Source of the DNA: Flammeovirgaceae bacterium UBA6059
GTDB taxonomy: Bacteria; Bacteroidota; Bacteroidia; Cytophagales; Cyclobacteriaceae
Assembly (NCBI GenBank): GCA_002435755.1
Contig: DIYH01000032.1
Coordinates: forward strand, 1-64,000
Length of the DNA stretch: 64,000 bases
Reading direction: 5' to 3'
Program-made: the position numbers and the translations under genes
Shown here: positions 62,329 to 64,000 of the stretch, piece by piece
Numbering within the stretch: position 1 is the stretch's first letter
Layout of the letters: each line of letters begins with the position of its first letter
The notes under the pieces: model-generated
What the model saw: only the letters and a program-made list of their open reading frames with translations
Databases searched by the model: none
Told to the model about the DNA's origin: nothing

Positions 62329-64000
62329 TCAAATCCCTATTTGCACACCAGCAATAAAAGTCCTCGCTATAGGATAACCTCCATAATCTATACCCTGCAA
62401 TAGCGCATTTTGGCCAAAGGCATTTACCTCAGGGTCATAGCCTGTATAGTCAGTCAGTGTCAGCAGATTGTTGACACTGACATACGCCCTTAAATTAGTT
62501 AGCTTGAGTCGATCCAGTACCTTACGCGGTAAGGTGTAGCCCAGGTTGATATTCTTAAATCGGATGAAAGAGCCATCTTCGACTTGAGCAGTGGAAAAGG
62601 CATTTGCGTCTGTAGGTGCCAACTTACGGAATTGATTGGATGGATTATCTTCAGTCCATCGCTGTAAAAAGGCATCTCTATAGACATTGGTTTCGCTCGT
62701 CAGAGCCTCCAGTTCAAACCGATATGCATTGACGATATCATTGCCATGGACCGCCTGGATGAAAACAGACAGGTCAACTCCCTTGTAGCTGAAGCTATTG
62801 ATAAAGTTCCAGGTAAACTTTGGCTGGGCCCTACCAATAATGACCCTGTCATCCTGATTGATAACACCATCAGGCTGACCGGTAAGTTCACCGTTTTCAT
62901 CCCGGCCATTGACATCTCGGTATTTACGCTCACCAGCCACCGCGCTTTGACCTAATAATCTTGGACTATTTTCGGCTTCCTCATCGGACTGAAAGATGCC
63001 ATCTGCGATGAGTCCAAAGAACGTGCCTAGTGGCTCTCCTTCTCTGATGATACTCCATCCTGTTGGTACAGCCAAAACACCCGGGGCAGGTATGTCATTT
63101 TCATCAGCTAGTTCAACAATCTCATTCCTATTGGACGAGATATTGAAATCTGACTTCCAGCTAAAGTTTTTGTTATCAATCACTATACCATTGATGGCAA
63201 GCTCGATACCTTCATTGCGCAATGCTCCGATATTGTTAAAGAAACTGTTAAAACCGGAAGTTCTTGGAACAGGAGTCTCCAATAATAAGTCAGTGGTACT
63301 CTGGATATAGTAGTCAGTAGTAACAAGGATACGACCTTTAAGAAAAGCCATATCAAGTCCAACATTGAACTGCCCTGTTCTCTCCCACCTCAATTCAGGG
63401 TTAGGCAACCTATAAGGTTCCACACCGATATATGGTAAAGTATTGTTAAAAGTACCTTCACCGAGAGGTCCGACAGTAGCTAGTGAATTGAATGAGGTAA
63501 TGTCGGAATTGCCTATCACACCATAACTTGTCCTTAACTTCAATGACTCGAAAAGCCCCATATTTTGAACAAAATCTTCATCGCCTACATTGTAAGCCAA
63601 AGCCACCGATGGAAAAAATCCATACTTACTATTTTCTCCAAATCGCGATGATCCATCTACCCGAGCGTTAGCAGTCAGTAGATATTTGCTTTTAAAGTTG
63701 TAGTTGATCCTAGCCAGATAGCTGACGATCCCCCATTCAGACTCTCCACTCGTGGGTGGCTGAGGATTGAGACCGGCTGATAAATTGTGATAACCCAACC
63801 TATTGTCAGCAAAATCCAATGTAAAAGCAAAGAGCCTCTCCGAATTGAAGCCTTGTCTGGTATATCCAGCAAGTGCATCCAACTTATGATCTGCGTTGAA
63901 TTCCTTTTTGTAGTTGAAGGTAAACTCGGTCAACCAGGATTGGCCATCCACTGTAGAAATGACCGCCTCCCCGTTGTTGGGTTCTGTCCGTTTTAGATAA
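62329..64000 (-). CDS. SusC/RagA-type TonB-dependent transporter, C-terminal part
   Basis: The frame is open from the stop at 62329 to the right edge, so the gene continues outside the window; 557 codons of the C-terminal barrel are seen. Pattern: RINYNFKSKYLLTANARVDGSSRFGENSKYGFFPSVALAYNV, LRTSYGVIGNSDI, NPELRWERTGQFNVGLDMAFLKGRI, VTTDYYIQSTTDLLLETPVPRTSGFNSFFNNIGALRNEGIELAI, PKFTWNFINSFSYKGVDLSVFIQ and a terminal NLLTLTDYTGYDPEVNAFGQ. This is the classical SusC family barrel. It imports oligosaccharide into the periplasm with the SusD lid encoded next. Confidence 0.93.
   Translation of the reverse strand, partial: YLKRTEPNNGEAVISTVDGQSWLTEFTFNYKKEFNADHKLDALAGYTRQGFNSERLFAFTLDFADNRLGYHNLSAGLNPQPPTSGESEWGIVSYLARINYNFKSKYLLTANARVDGSSRFGENSKYGFFPSVALAYNVGDEDFVQNMGLFESLKLRTSYGVIGNSDITSFNSLATVGPLGEGTFNNTLPYIGVEPYRLPNPELRWERTGQFNVGLDMAFLKGRILVTTDYYIQSTTDLLLETPVPRTSGFNSFFNNIGALRNEGIELAINGIVIDNKNFSWKSDFNISSNRNEIVELADENDIPAPGVLAVPTGWSIIREGEPLGTFFGLIADGIFQSDEEAENSPRLLGQSAVAGERKYRDVNGRDENGELTGQPDGVINQDDRVIIGRAQPKFTWNFINSFSYKGVDLSVFIQAVHGNDIVNAYRFELEALTSETNVYRDAFLQRWTEDNPSNQFRKLAPTDANAFSTAQVEDGSFIRFKNINLGYTLPRKVLDRLKLTNLRAYVSVNNLLTLTDYTGYDPEVNAFGQNALLQGIDYGGYPIARTFIAGVQIGI

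Overview
The window reads as chromosome of a Bacteroidota bacterium, probably a free-living Cytophagales-type heterotroph. It carries a SusC/SusD pair, two proteins with a Por-type (T9SS) C-terminal sorting domain plus an FG-GAP protein with the same tail, CxDD-type surface lipoproteins, DUF5916 and DUF6438 families, and genes with little Shine-Dalgarno signal and several TTG/GTG starts. No phage, IS element, CRISPR array or rRNA was seen. A partial tRNA-Pro lies at the left edge, and a susC gene runs off the right edge.

Left part (1-28270) is mixed housekeeping and secreted proteins: an M14 carboxypeptidase, an NTF2-like protein, a cadherin-repeat T9SS protein, a YfcC-type carrier next to an ArgE-like deacetylase, a sulfotransferase, a PadR regulator coupled to an FtsX-like permease, a GMC oxidoreductase with its Tat-exported small subunit, a tandem pair of small paralogous exported proteins, a DUF5916 outer-membrane-type protein, and a 1733-residue multidomain zinc metalloprotease.

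Middle part (28403-34821) is a tight plus-strand operon: ethanolamine-type permease, glutamine-synthetase-like ligase, SDR dehydrogenase, aldehyde dehydrogenase and class I glutamine amidotransferase-like hydrolase. Together these spell a complete gamma-glutamylation route for ethanolamine (or a similar small amine) that needs neither cobalamin nor a microcompartment. A glycosyltransferase-like protein follows.

The right part is carbohydrate catabolism. A GH38 alpha-mannosidase-like enzyme (34979-38362) precedes two divergent blocks: minus strand 39458-43210 (SDR, SMP-30 lactonase, DUF4432 epimerase-like, mannonate-dehydratase-like) and plus strand 43355-47455 (two DUF5005/DUF4185-like lipoproteins, SDR, FAH-family hydrolase). 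These can be read as one non-phosphorylating sugar-acid pathway from aldose to two small acids. From 47452 to the right edge every gene is on the minus strand and forms a polysaccharide utilisation locus, in transcription order: susC, susD, ROK kinase, mannose-6-phosphate isomerase with an extra kinase-like N-terminal domain, sugar-porter MFS, GH92 alpha-mannosidase, large FG-GAP/ASPIC lipoprotein, small lipoprotein, T9SS FG-GAP/ASPIC protein. The logic is capture of a mannose-rich glycan, trimming by GH92, import of mannose, phosphorylation and isomerisation to fructose-6-phosphate.

All functional names come from reading motifs by eye. No database search was run, so substrate assignments are inference.
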